Made by a program: the position numbers and the translations under genes
In this document: piece by piece, positions 15,668 to 23,082 of the stretch
Layout of the letters: each line of letters opens with the position of its first letter
Numbering within the stretch: position 1 is the stretch's first letter
DNA from: Aquabacter cavernae
GTDB taxonomy: Bacteria > Pseudomonadota > Alphaproteobacteria > Rhizobiales > Xanthobacteraceae
Assembly (NCBI RefSeq): GCF_003993795.1
Contig: NZ_RWKV01000008.1
Location: 62,001 to 126,000 of the forward strand
Reading direction: 5' to 3'
DNA length: 64,000 nt
Notes under the pieces: generated by a model
What the model saw: the letters and a program-made list of their open reading frames with translations, nothing else
Told to the model about the DNA's origin: nothing
The model's database searches: none

Positions 15668-16309
15668 ATGTTGGCTGGACGGCTGCGCGGGCGAATATTT
15701 TTCGCTGCGGACGATGATCGCCTATGTCGTGAGGTTCAGGTTTTCCGCAGGCGCATGTTTGTCGATGAACTTGGCTGGGACCTCACGGTTCATGACGGGC
15801 GGGAGCACGACGAGTTCGACCGGAACGACGCGATCCTGTTCGCATTGCAGCGTCACGACGCCGTTGTCGGCTGCTTCCGGGCACTGCGGTGCGATCGGCC
15901 TTATCTCAGCCGTGAAGTCTTTCCGGGTCTAGCCTCAGACGTCTCTTACCCGAGCACGAGCGATTGCTGGGAGATCAGCCGTCTTGCGGTGAGCGACCGT
16001 TCGGCAGGCGCGCCGCTCTACGCGGCCATGCTCGACTTCGGTTGGAAGCGACGGGCGCGTGCCTTGGTGGCGTTGGTTGACCTCAGCCACGAAAGGATGT
16101 TGCGCGCGATGCAAATCCACACGCGGCGCTATGGCGCGCCAGCAGTGGTCGGCATCAATCGGTCAGGCCGACAGATCGATGCCGTCGCCGGTGAGATCCC
16201 CCTCGATGAGCAAAGCCCGGTGCTGCATCGCGCCGTCTCTCAGATCCTCGCGCATATGGAGATTTCGGATGAAACACTGGTTCTCGGACCTGATCGCGTT
16301 TCAGCGTGA
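15668..16309 (+). CDS. LuxI-family acyl-homoserine lactone synthase
   Basis: This 213-aa enzyme would make an acyl-homoserine lactone from S-adenosylmethionine and an acyl carrier or acyl-CoA. The invariant residues are present: RRRMFVDELGWDL (Arg, Phe, Trp), REHDEFDRND (two Asp), GCFRALRC (Arg), REVFPGL (Phe) and WEISRLAV (Glu, Arg). The start at 15668 follows GGGGGGTGGCAA; an upstream GTG at 15611 lies inside the putative lux box. The P450 gene starts inside its last 41 bases, so the two are translationally coupled. The family is certain; the acyl group cannot be read from sequence. Confidence 0.93.
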   Translation: MLAGRLRGRIFFAADDDRLCREVQVFRRRMFVDELGWDLTVHDGREHDEFDRNDAILFALQRHDAVVGCFRALRCDRPYLSREVFPGLASDVSYPSTSDCWEISRLAVSDRSAGAPLYAAMLDFGWKRRARALVALVDLSHERMLRAMQIHTRRYGAPAVVGINRSGRQIDAVAGEIPLDEQSPVLHRAVSQILAHMEISDETLVLGPDRVSA

Positions 16310-17558
16310 TCCCCTACGCTTTTTTGAGCAGCACGGGCGTGCTGCGCGCGAGCCGCTCGTCCCGCTATCGATGGGCCCCTACGCGGTGATGCTGGTCGCC
16401 GATCCCGAACTTATCAAGCCGATCATGAAGGCCGAGGAGGCTGTGATCGACAAGGGCAAGTTGATTTTCAAATTGCGTGAGATCATCGGCAAAAGCTCCA
16501 TGACGCTCTCGGGCGAGGCACATCGTGCGCGGCGGGCTGCGTTGCATCACCAGCTTGCCCGTGGTCTCGCCACGACTTACGTGCCGCAAATCGCAGCGCT
16601 GGCCAGAGCGCAGGCCGCGGCATTGGCATGCGAAAGCGAGTTTGACGCGCATCACGCGACCTCACGGCTAACGTTGCGCGTTATCTGCAACATCCTGTTC
16701 GGCCCTGGCGTGCTCAGCTCCGGTGACGAGAACGCTCTATGCGAGGCGATCAAGCTCGTAGAGGACGATCTGGCTGCGGATATTTTCAAGGTGCTCCCCG
16801 ATCTTCCTTGGGTTGCCAAGCGGAAGAAGGCTCGGATGCAGTCCGGCCGCGATATGATGATGATGGTCGTGGAGCGGGCCCGGAAGAGGGCTGCATCCGC
16901 AAGTGTGCTGCGCGCCTTGGAGGATCTCGACCTCACATCAGAGGAGATGGGCGACGAGGTACTGCTGCTGCTGCTCGCAGGACACCATACCACTGGGACC
17001 GCTGCAGCGTGGTTGTTGTGGCATCTAGCGCGCGACCCCGCGCTCGCCGAGCGCCTGGCGCAGGAGGCGCAGTCCATAAGCGATGCGGCCGGCGAGCTAC
17101 GCCCGGACAGGTTGCCGAGCGCTCCCGTCAGCCTCGCCTTCACGCGCGAGGTGTTGCGCCTCTATCCGTCCGCCTGGTGGCTATCGCGGGAGGTCAAGGC
17201 GCCGATCGAGCTGGGTGGTCGGAAGCTGAAGCCCGGAACGTCCTTGCTGATCTCACCCTGGCATATGCACAGAGATCCCCGCTTCTGGGCCTCACCGGAA
17301 GAGTTTCGGCTCGACCGCAAATTCAGCGGCCCCGCCTATCTCCCCTTTGGGGCAGGCCCTCGCGCATGTGTCGGCATGGGGGTCGGTATGCTGGAGCTTC
17401 AAATTCTCGCGCTAGAGTTTGCATCTGCATACGAGCTGGAGGCCGCCGATATTGATGTGGGGGCGCCGCATCCCTCGATCACCCTTGTCCCGCCCCCAAT
17501 CCATCTACGAATTAGAAGCCGGGTGCCCGCTGCTTCTGACATGCCAGGAGCCGCGTGA
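16269..17558 (+). CDS. Cytochrome P450 coupled to LuxI
   Basis: This 429-aa soluble P450 has all hallmarks: I-helix AGHHTTGTAAAW for oxygen activation, the K-helix ExxR in FTREVLRLYP, the PERF-like region FWASPEEFRLDRKF, and the heme-binding loop LPFGAGPRACVGMG with the cysteine ligand. No membrane anchor is visible, as expected for bacterial class I enzymes that need separate ferredoxin partners, and none is encoded nearby. It overlaps luxI by 41 bases, with GGAG before its ATG. An oxidation of the signal molecule or its acyl precursor is a natural guess. The P450 call is firm; the substrate is inferred. Confidence 0.92.
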   Translation: MKHWFSDLIAFQRDPLRFFEQHGRAAREPLVPLSMGPYAVMLVADPELIKPIMKAEEAVIDKGKLIFKLREIIGKSSMTLSGEAHRARRAALHHQLARGLATTYVPQIAALARAQAAALACESEFDAHHATSRLTLRVICNILFGPGVLSSGDENALCEAIKLVEDDLAADIFKVLPDLPWVAKRKKARMQSGRDMMMMVVERARKRAASASVLRALEDLDLTSEEMGDEVLLLLLAGHHTTGTAAAWLLWHLARDPALAERLAQEAQSISDAAGELRPDRLPSAPVSLAFTREVLRLYPSAWWLSREVKAPIELGGRKLKPGTSLLISPWHMHRDPRFWASPEEFRLDRKFSGPAYLPFGAGPRACVGMGVGMLELQILALEFASAYELEAADIDVGAPHPSITLVPPPIHLRIRSRVPAASDMPGAA

Positions 17559-17559
17559 T

Positions 17560-17760
17560 ATGCACATCAAGAAGACAAATCAAAACGCCAAACCTGATAT
17601 CGCTGCAATGAAGACGTACTTAGAATACGCTCTCACGGATGCCAAGGTAATAGACAAGACAGTCGGGCTACTTCTGGAAAGTGCCATTCGCAGGCTTTGT
17701 CAAATGCACGCAGAGCGGATACAGGCGGAACAATTAGATCAACGAAGGCAGATCAATTGA
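17560..17760 (+). CDS. 66-aa helical protein, third gene of luxI operon
   Basis: This small protein begins one base after the P450 stop and is preceded by CAGGAG, so it is surely co-transcribed with luxI and the P450. It is predicted to be mostly helical and charged (IAAMKTYLEYALTDAKVIDK, then LLLESAIRRLCQMHAER). It has no signal peptide, and its one cysteine lies in the second helix. I recognise no family. Small helical antiactivators such as TraM and QseM accompany some LuxR systems and block the regulator, so a regulatory role is possible but unproven. Confidence 0.68.
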   Translation: MHIKKTNQNAKPDIAAMKTYLEYALTDAKVIDKTVGLLLESAIRRLCQMHAERIQAEQLDQRRQIN

Positions 17761-17806
17761 CGCCAATCGCGATTCGAGTGCTGGAGCCTATGATTGGCGA
17801 TGGCGC

Positions 17807-17995
17807 CTAGCCGGCGATCCACTGCCAGAGCTTCGCGGCCGGTGCCGCCAGCATCATCACCCACAGGGCACCGCTCACCGCAGATATAAGCGCCCAGGCC
17901 GCCAACCATTTGCCGAGCGGAGCGCGACTGGAAGTCCAGGAGCCCTCCCATCGGTTTTCGTTCGCCGGGCGCGCGAGGGCAGGGCGTCGGAGCAT
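17807..17995 (-). CDS. Small single-pass membrane protein
   Basis: This 62-aa protein has a polar N-terminus and one hydrophobic helix near the end (KWLAAWALISAVSGALWVMM, continuing LAAPAAKLW). It begins 10 bases after the stop of the secreted nuclease gene on the same strand, which suggests one operon. There is no clear ribosome site, and a longer frame reaches back into the nuclease gene. Function is unknown. Confidence 0.45.
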   Translation of the reverse strand: MLRRPALARPANENRWEGSWTSSRAPLGKWLAAWALISAVSGALWVMMLAAPAAKLWQWIAG

Positions 17996-18005
17996 AGTGG
18001 CGATA

Positions 18006-18506
18006 TCAGCGTTGGCGCTGCGCTCTACGCCATTCCCACGGCGCTTCGAAAGACCACTGCCAAATGCCGGCTCTCGCTTCACGCGCCCGCGCCTCCTGCT
18101 CCACATATTCGCGGCTGTAGCGTACATAAGCGAGCGCCCAGCCTGCCGACACCATGGCGGCGCCTACATCCTGCCCCGCGACTGAGCATCTGGCTAGGAT
18201 GCGTTTATAGCGGTCTCGGCCAGCTTCAGTGCAGGTGACGGTGTGGGCGCGGATCAGCTCCGAAAGCCAAAAGGCGGCCCGCTGCCCGCATCGGATCTGT
18301 TGGCCTGTGGCGCTCTCGGTGCAGAGTTGCCTGCTCTCCGGCGCATCGATCCCCTCCAGCCGGATACGCGCACCGTGGATTTCGATAGTGTCGCCGTCAA
18401 TAACTGAGGCGCGGCCAATGATGGGCTCGGCTGCGAGCACTATCGAAGGGACCGGAACAGAACTGCACGCCCAAGCAAGCACCCAAATGAGTCTGGTGCG
18501 CACCAC
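18006..18506 (-). CDS. Secreted thermonuclease (SNase) family protein
   Basis: This 166-aa protein has a signal peptide (LIWVLAWACSSVPVPSIVLA, cleaved near AAEP) and a staphylococcal-nuclease fold. The conserved core is visible in RASVIDGDTIEIHGARIRLE then GIDAPESRQLC, the RYKRILARCSV strand, and the C-terminal helices around GWALAYVRYS and EYVEQEARAREARAGIW. Such enzymes cut DNA and RNA in the periplasm or outside the cell with calcium. Its start overlaps the stop of the XRE gene by one base, so the regulator probably controls it. Confidence 0.85.
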   Translation of the reverse strand: MVRTRLIWVLAWACSSVPVPSIVLAAEPIIGRASVIDGDTIEIHGARIRLEGIDAPESRQLCTESATGQQIRCGQRAAFWLSELIRAHTVTCTEAGRDRYKRILARCSVAGQDVGAAMVSAGWALAYVRYSREYVEQEARAREARAGIWQWSFEAPWEWRRAQRQR

Positions 18507-18742
18507 TAATCCTCTTGGATTTTATTGAGCCGGACGCCGGGGCCACCGCCGTTCTGCGGAATGAATTTGACGCCAGCGGCCTCAAGGGCAGCCCGAATGG
18601 CAGCCATGTTGTTCGCCATCGGCACGGATCTTCCAGCCTCGAAATTCCTGAGTGTGCTCAACCCCACATTTGCGGCGGCGGCCAACTCGGACTGCGACCA
18701 TTCGATAAGGCCACGAGCGGCGCGACATTGGGCGGGCGTCAT
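18506..18742 (-). CDS. XRE-family transcriptional regulator
   Basis: This 78-aa protein is a single helix-turn-helix domain of the Cro/CI type: [20 protein letters not shown], then [16 protein letters not shown] and a C-terminal part ending [15 protein letters not shown]. This compact form is common in rhizobial genomes and prophages. The ATG at 18742 is chosen because the domain begins there; a frame extension to 18820 would run through the upstream operators. It overlaps the nuclease gene. Two 15-bp operator-like palindromes lie just upstream, so it probably represses itself and the divergent gene. Confidence 0.88.
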   Translation of the reverse strand: MTPAQCRAARGLIEWSQSELAAAANVGLSTLRNFEAGRSVPMANNMAAIRAALEAAGVKFIPQNGGGPGVRLNKIQED

Positions 18743-18771
18743 AAACACTCCATGCTGATTTGCATCAACCT

Positions 18772-18834
18772 TAACGTTTTTCGTTTGACACGTCGATGCA
18801 TGACGTTTTAGCTTAACCATAACGAAAATCGTTA
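18772..18834. promoter_or_regulatory. Two XRE operator-like palindromes
   Basis: TAACGAAAATCGTTA at 18820-18834 is a perfect palindrome around a central A. TAACGTTTTTCGTTT at 18772-18786 matches its reverse complement at 13 of 15 positions. Their centres are 48 bases apart. They lie between the divergent xre-type gene and the gene at 18853, in an AT-richer stretch suited to promoters. They are the likely binding sites of the XRE regulator. Confidence 0.65.
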
Positions 18835-18852
18835 ATTAGATGGAGAAGCCGT

Positions 18853-19197
18853 ATGCCTTCCGCGCTTCGCATTGAGACTGCTTTCTCTTCGCCTGCATCC
18901 TTTAACAGCGCCCTGTCCGGCAGCGTGGTTCTCGCGGACCAACTGGCAGACCTGATCGCCGCCTATCATCAGGAGCGGGCCGCGATGAATGCCTATCCGG
19001 GCGAAATCCCGGAGGGCTATCCGACGCCGGCCTTCGACCGGCTGGACGGCGAGGATGACTTGCCGACGCCGCAGAGCCGCGAGAGCGCCCTTGCGGCTCT
19101 GCGCGCGGCCCTGAGGGAGAATGATGAGTACCTGGGCGCGCCCATGATCTCCAACCTTCTCCGTGCAGCGGCGACCTATTTCGAGTCCGTAGCGTAG
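18853..19197 (+). CDS. Hypothetical protein, divergent from XRE regulator
   Basis: This 114-aa protein has helical segments (VVLADQLADLIAAYHQERAA, then SALAALRAALRENDEY) around a loop rich in proline and acidic residues (PGEIPEGYPTPAFDRLDGED). It has no signal peptide. I recognise no family. The start follows TGGAGAAGCCGT. Its promoter must overlap the two XRE operator-like sites, so it is probably repressed by that regulator. Confidence 0.62.
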   Translation: MPSALRIETAFSSPASFNSALSGSVVLADQLADLIAAYHQERAAMNAYPGEIPEGYPTPAFDRLDGEDDLPTPQSRESALAALRAALRENDEYLGAPMISNLLRAAATYFESVA

Positions 19198-19328
19198 ATC
19201 TGTCCGCCAGGATCCCGACGTAACGCGCGAGGTGGTTGAGCGGATCGGCATGGTGCCAGCCACCACCGGGCGCGAACAAATAGACGGCATTCCTAACTCT
19301 AACGCACGCTGGTAATGGAGGCGCTACA

Positions 19329-19727
19329 ATGAATCGACGTAAAGCTCTTGCAGGGCTAGCCGCTATGCCGTTCGGAGTTGCCGCGACGGGGCTTCTCGCG
19401 GCGCCGGCAACAGACCCGATCTTTGACCTCATCGAACAGCATCTCGCGGTGCATAATGAATTCAATGAATACCTGCGCCTCTATGGCGACGACGCTGACG
19501 ACGATGCCGAGGCAGACCGATTAAGTGCGGCCGAAATCGCTCTACGGTATGAGGTATTAACCACCTCGCCCAAGACTGCCGCCGGCGCGCTGGCAGTCTT
19601 AGAGCACCTCATAAGCCGCTCCCCCAAGGGACACCGCAACTTCGTTTTCGATGAGCAGCAGGCGGACGCTCTGTGCGGATCTTTCATCGACTTCATGCGC
19701 AGTCTTCTGGGTCGTGGTGGCGCCTGA
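19329..19727 (+). CDS. Exported hypothetical protein
   Basis: This 132-aa protein begins with an export signal resembling a short twin-arginine leader (MNRRKALAGLAAMPFGVAAT). The mature part is acidic and helical (IFDLIEQHLAVHNEFNEYLR, then DDADDDAEADRL) and ends with a helix containing CGSFIDFMRSLLG. Similar exported proteins with DxxxALxE-type helices occur in mobile elements of related bacteria, from memory, with no known function. A good AATGGAGGCGC site precedes the ATG. Confidence 0.65.
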   Translation: MNRRKALAGLAAMPFGVAATGLLAAPATDPIFDLIEQHLAVHNEFNEYLRLYGDDADDDAEADRLSAAEIALRYEVLTTSPKTAAGALAVLEHLISRSPKGHRNFVFDEQQADALCGSFIDFMRSLLGRGGA

Positions 19728-19886
19728 GGGAGGCGCGGCGCGATCCAGCGACCCACGCCGTGGCGCTGCGCCTCCTCGCGCTTTTCCGGCAGAAGAGGAG
19801 TTATTTTGCCAGAAACGGCCGGCTCGCGGCTGCTACCCATCATCTCGGGAGCGCAAACCTGATTTTTTCCAACCAATACGGGAATC

Positions 19887-20432
19887 TCAAAGCTTAAACG
19901 GCTCTACGCTCTTCCTCATGCGACCTTTTCGCGATTTAGCGGATGATGGCGGCAAGGGCGGGAACTGCGCAAGCAGGCTCATGAGATAGCTGCCGCCGTA
20001 CTTGCGAGCCCTCTCTTCCTTGTTCAGCAAGTAGCGCTCAAGGTCATGCCTGAAGTCGTTTTCGCGTTGTGAAGCCCTTCCCTTCGCAAATCCATCAGTA
20101 GCTAGCCTTTCGGCGGCGAGCCGGATCGCCGCACGCAAAAGCCACCGCAGCTCCTCGTCACACGGGTTGTCATCGGGTAGTAGTCGGCCCTTGAGAGCTT
20201 GCAGCCCCGATTGAATCGCTGGGAATAGCCGCACCTCGTCGGTGGTGAGGTGCCCATAGAGGTCGTACAACGCGGACCCCACCGGGTATGAGCTTTGGCC
20301 GCCCCTCGCGATGCCTCTCAGCATCTCGACAGCAAGCTTTTCGAAAGCCCAGGCGGCTCCAGCTTCAGCGATGCGCGCCGAGTCGTCGCCTGCTTCACCA
20401 CCGCCACCATCAGTCGTACGGAGATCAGCCAT
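19887..20432 (-). CDS. Hypothetical protein at element's right end
   Basis: This 181-aa protein has a low-complexity start, a helical centre (AWAFEKLAVEMLRGIARG, LFPAIQSGLQALKGRLLPDD, LRWLLRAAIRLAAERLATDG) and a basic C-terminus (KSRKGRMRKSVEPFKL). The start at 20432 has GGAGGAAGGC just before it and is preferred over upstream ATGs. It is the last gene before the tRNA-Ala, on the minus strand and facing into the element. I recognise no family. Genes at this place in integrated elements are often accessory. Confidence 0.6.
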   Translation of the reverse strand: MADLRTTDGGGGEAGDDSARIAEAGAAWAFEKLAVEMLRGIARGGQSSYPVGSALYDLYGHLTTDEVRLFPAIQSGLQALKGRLLPDDNPCDEELRWLLRAAIRLAAERLATDGFAKGRASQRENDFRHDLERYLLNKEERARKYGGSYLMSLLAQFPPLPPSSAKSRKGRMRKSVEPFKL

Positions 20433-20648
20433 GCCTTCCTCCCCGCCCCAGGTGAGGGTAGGCCGAGGTAATCTTGGCTGTCCAGTTCGACGGAAAGCGA
20501 GTTCACGAAATCCCAGATAATCCCGGCGAATCCCGCCAAACCTGTCTGCGCCCGTCCGAATGAGCAGCACGCGTTGGGGTAAGTGTTGGGGTGAAGTTCT
20601 ATGCGCTTAAAAAAAGAGTAATGATTTCAGAATGTTGTGAAATCTAAT

Positions 20649-20724
20649 TGGTGGAGCCGAGGGGAATCGAACCCCTGACCTCTGCAGTGCGATTGCAGCG
20701 CTCTCCCATCTGAGCTACGGCCCC
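20649..20724 (-). tRNA. tRNA-Ala(CGC), probable attachment site
   Basis: The minus strand folds as a 76-nt tRNA including the encoded CCA. The acceptor arm GGGGCCG pairs with CGGCTCC through a G-U pair, the D-arm is GCTC-AGATGGGA-GAGC, the anticodon arm CTGCA-ATCGCAC-TGCAG gives CGC, and the T-arm contains GGTTCGATTCC. The 3' end points left into the mobile element. That orientation is what integration into a tRNA 3' end would produce. Confidence 0.95.
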
Positions 20725-20789
20725 GTACCTTGGGAGGCGCCATTTACTGAACCTGCTCCCCTGCTGTCAAGCCAGGCGAGAAGCGCCGT

Positions 20790-21197
20790 TCAGATATCCA
20801 CCGCCCGTGTGCGAAGTGCAGCGGAAAAACGCACGGTGAGGACGCGCGAGGCAACCACGCGGCCCAGTTCTGGGGTCATGTGCAGCGGGGTGCAGCGCTG
20901 AAGGGCCGTGAGCGCAGCGGCCACGAATGCCTTCTGCGCGGTCGTATCGCCCGTGAGGCGTGAATAGGTGGCCAACGGCACGCCCTTCATGGCGCCTTGG
21001 GCGTTGAGGCCGAATCGCAAGGTGATCTGCGATCCCTCGCTGCCTGCGGGGGCTCGCCAGCAGGCTTGGAGGGCTGGCCAGATCTGGTCCAGGTGGCTCA
21101 GGGGCGTGAGGGGTTGCTGCGCACCTGCCGGCCCTGAGGGCAGGCAGGTGAGCGCGGCGAGTGCCGCAAGCCCGACCATATGCGCGCGGCGATTCAT
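20790..21197 (-). CDS. Periplasmic hypothetical protein
   Basis: This 135-aa protein has a clear signal peptide (MVGLAALAALTCLPSGPAGA then QQPLTPL). The mature domain has a cysteine pair and strands such as SQITLRFGLNAQGAMKGVPL and a region ending VVASRVLTVRFSAALRTR. It resembles the energy-transducer/TonB-C-like periplasmic proteins found in many alphaproteobacteria, without their membrane segment. It starts right after the stop of the gene at 21198, so the two form an operon. Function is unknown. Confidence 0.65.
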   Translation of the reverse strand: MNRRAHMVGLAALAALTCLPSGPAGAQQPLTPLSHLDQIWPALQACWRAPAGSEGSQITLRFGLNAQGAMKGVPLATYSRLTGDTTAQKAFVAAALTALQRCTPLHMTPELGRVVASRVLTVRFSAALRTRAVDI

Positions 21198-21443
21198 TCA
21201 GCCCGCCCGTGTGCGGGTCTCGATCAGCGCCGCCACTTCGGTGAGCGCATCCGCCAGCGCCCGGAGCTGTGCCGGATCCAGCGAGATCTGCACCGCGGGG
21301 GAGGGCAGGCCCGGCCCCCGGGGCACGCCAACCTCGAATCGCACGCCGCCCATGTGTCCGTCGAACACCGCCGTCGTGAAGGCCTGGAGGGGCCACACCT
21401 TGAGCCGACCGGCCTCGTCCTTGTCCCAGTCCGTAAAGTCCAT
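21198..21443 (-). CDS. Hypothetical protein, 81 aa
   Basis: This small protein begins MDFTDWDKDEAGRLKVWPLQ and has a beta-rich centre (GVRFEVGVPRGPG) and a final helix (LRALADALTEVAALIE). AGAGGAAACGC precedes the chosen ATG; a longer frame to 21497 lacks such a site. It has no membrane or export signal. The next gene starts at the base after its stop. It looks like a conserved small protein of unknown role. Confidence 0.6.
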   Translation of the reverse strand: MDFTDWDKDEAGRLKVWPLQAFTTAVFDGHMGGVRFEVGVPRGPGLPSPAVQISLDPAQLRALADALTEVAALIETRTRAG

Positions 21444-21585
21444 GCGTTTCCTCTTTTCGTCTTCCGCCCTGTCGCAGTCCGGCCGCTTCCGTGGCAAGGG
21501 AAGGCAGCGGGCGTGAGTGATCCTTCAGGATCGACGCAGGACGCCCGTGGCATTATAGCTAGACAATTGCGAGGCTGGCGCGGCA

Positions 21586-22188
21586 TTGATTTCGGTCGTC
21601 ATTCCCACCCACAATTCGGAGCGCGCGCTCGTTCCGACCCTGGCCGCCCTGGTGCCGGGCGTGACGGGAGGGATTCTGCGGGATGTGATCCTCGCGGACG
21701 GCGGCTCAAGCGACGACACTGCCGCCATCGCAGACGCCGCCGGATGCGTCTTCCTTCCCGGGTTGGCGGACCTGGGCACGCGGCTGAAGCAGGGCGCGGC
21801 GCAGGCGCGCGGACGCTGGATTCTCTTTCTTCATCCCTATTCGCTTCTTGAGGAAGGCTGGGTGCGGGAAGTATCGAGCTTCCTGGAGCGCGCGGAACGG
21901 CGCGGCGCGGCGGACCTCGTGGCTGCGACCTTCCGCCTGTCCGTGGATGGATACGGCTTTCGACCGCGCCTGGGGGAGGCGGTGGCAGCGGCCCGGCTGG
22001 CGGTTACGGGGCGTCCGCGGCCGGGGCAGGGGCTTCTGCTGTCAGCGCGACATTATGAGCGGCTCGGTGGTCATGGACCGGGTGCGGGAGCGGAGCGGCG
22101 GCTGATCGCGCGCATCGGGCTCCGGCGCCTTCATGTGCTGCGGGCGAGCATTCTGCTGCCCGAGGCGATACCGGCCGGAAAACTCTGA
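21586..22188 (+). CDS. Family 2-type glycosyltransferase
   Basis: This 200-aa protein has a GT2-type fold. ISVVIPTHNSERALVPTLAA is the nucleotide-sugar binding start, DVILADGGSSDDTAAIAD gives the first aspartates, and ARGRWILFLHPYSLLEEGW stands where the usual DxD metal motif would be; the second aspartates are replaced by HPYS. The loss of DxD suggests altered donor binding or a non-catalytic member. The only possible start after an in-frame stop is TTG at 21586. No polysaccharide genes lie nearby. Confidence 0.72.
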   Translation: MISVVIPTHNSERALVPTLAALVPGVTGGILRDVILADGGSSDDTAAIADAAGCVFLPGLADLGTRLKQGAAQARGRWILFLHPYSLLEEGWVREVSSFLERAERRGAADLVAATFRLSVDGYGFRPRLGEAVAAARLAVTGRPRPGQGLLLSARHYERLGGHGPGAGAERRLIARIGLRRLHVLRASILLPEAIPAGKL

Positions 22189-22354
22189 AGGACGAGGGCT
22201 GTCCTGAAAACGAGTGTCCGGGAAACGGGTGTTGTTGAAACAAAGGCGGCCGCGCAGGCTGCGCGGCTCCTTCGTGTCGGATGCACCTGCATTTTCAGCG
22301 GCGCATCGTCCGTCTTCGGTCTCCGGCGCTTGCGTGCCTTCGACCCGTGCGGGC

Positions 22355-22561
22355 TCAGTGGCCGCGCACGACCGCCTGCGGGATTTCCTCACGGGTGAGG
22401 CCGATGCGGGCGAGGTCCGTGTCGGACAGCCGCGTCAGGTGCTTGTACTCGGCGGCCATCTGGCGCGCCTCACCGACCGCAGCGACGAAATCCGACACCA
22501 TGGCGCCAAACCGACCGAACAGGCGGGCTTCGCGAACCGGGTGGGTGCTCATCGTGGTCAT
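22355..22561 (-). CDS. DUF1127 small protein
   Basis: This 68-aa protein ends in a DUF1127 domain: HLTRLSDTDLARIGLTREEI. The arginine-rich version of this domain in alphaproteobacteria binds RNA and affects phosphate uptake and RNA turnover, from established work on related proteins. Here the helix is less arginine-rich. The start at 22561 has CGGAGGCAACT before it, and an upstream frame to 22738 is ignored. It is monocistronic. Confidence 0.8.
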   Translation of the reverse strand: MTTMSTHPVREARLFGRFGAMVSDFVAAVGEARQMAAEYKHLTRLSDTDLARIGLTREEIPQAVVRGH

Positions 22562-22863
22562 AGTTGCCTCCGTCTTACGGATCCTTTGATACGGCAAAGG
22601 TGTGCGTTGCAACATAGCTGATTGTGCATGGCACCATTGCGAGCCTGGTATACCGCCGACCAGAATTAAGAGTGTCCTAACCATAAGCCTGGAGATCGGG
22701 CGGTAGAGGGGGAAGGCCGTTTCGGGGGGGCGCCTCATCGAAAGAGCACACCTTTTTGCGAACCCCCCACTGGACCCCTGCTGACGAATTGCGTATAGAG
22801 CGGTCCTCGCTGTGCGGCCCTCATGGACCGCATAGTTCGCGCCCGCAAATTCCGGGCGGCCGT
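22562..22863. other. Intergenic stretch before tRNA-Gln
   Basis: This stretch of about 300 bases holds the promoter region of the DUF1127 gene on the minus strand and the promoter of tRNA-Gln on the plus strand. I see no gene, hairpin or repeat that stands out. Confidence 0.4.
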
Positions 22864-22937
22864 TGGGGGATAGTTCAACGGTAGAACCGCGGACTCTGAC
22901 TCCGTTAATCTAGGTTCGAATCCTAGTCCCCCAGCCA
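22864..22937 (+). tRNA. tRNA-Gln(CTG)
   Basis: The 74-nt sequence folds as a tRNA with encoded CCA. The acceptor arm TGGGGGA pairs with TCCCCCA, with discriminator G. The anticodon arm GCGGA-CTCTGAC-TCCGT gives CTG, with one G-T pair closing the arm. The T-arm is CTAGG-TTCGAAT-CCTAG. The first base pair T-A is typical of glutamine tRNAs. Confidence 0.95.
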
Positions 22938-23082
22938 TTCCATAGATCATTGAGAATACGCGGCTTCCACTGGGCACGCAGATGTCTGCGTGGTCGCTTC
23001 CCCGCGCGCTGCAGGCTGTGGTTCGGTTCTTCTCTCCGACGAACGGGCGGAAGGGCACGGCCCTTCCGCCACCAACAGAGAT

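Noticed and set aside
16059-16268. Upstream start for the P450
   Set aside because: Those 70 codons lie within luxI in another frame and show no P450 residues; the ATG at 16269 has a good ribosome site.
20433-20570. N-terminal extension of the last element gene
   Set aside because: No ribosome site at the upstream start, while GGAGGAAGGC directly precedes the chosen ATG at 20432.
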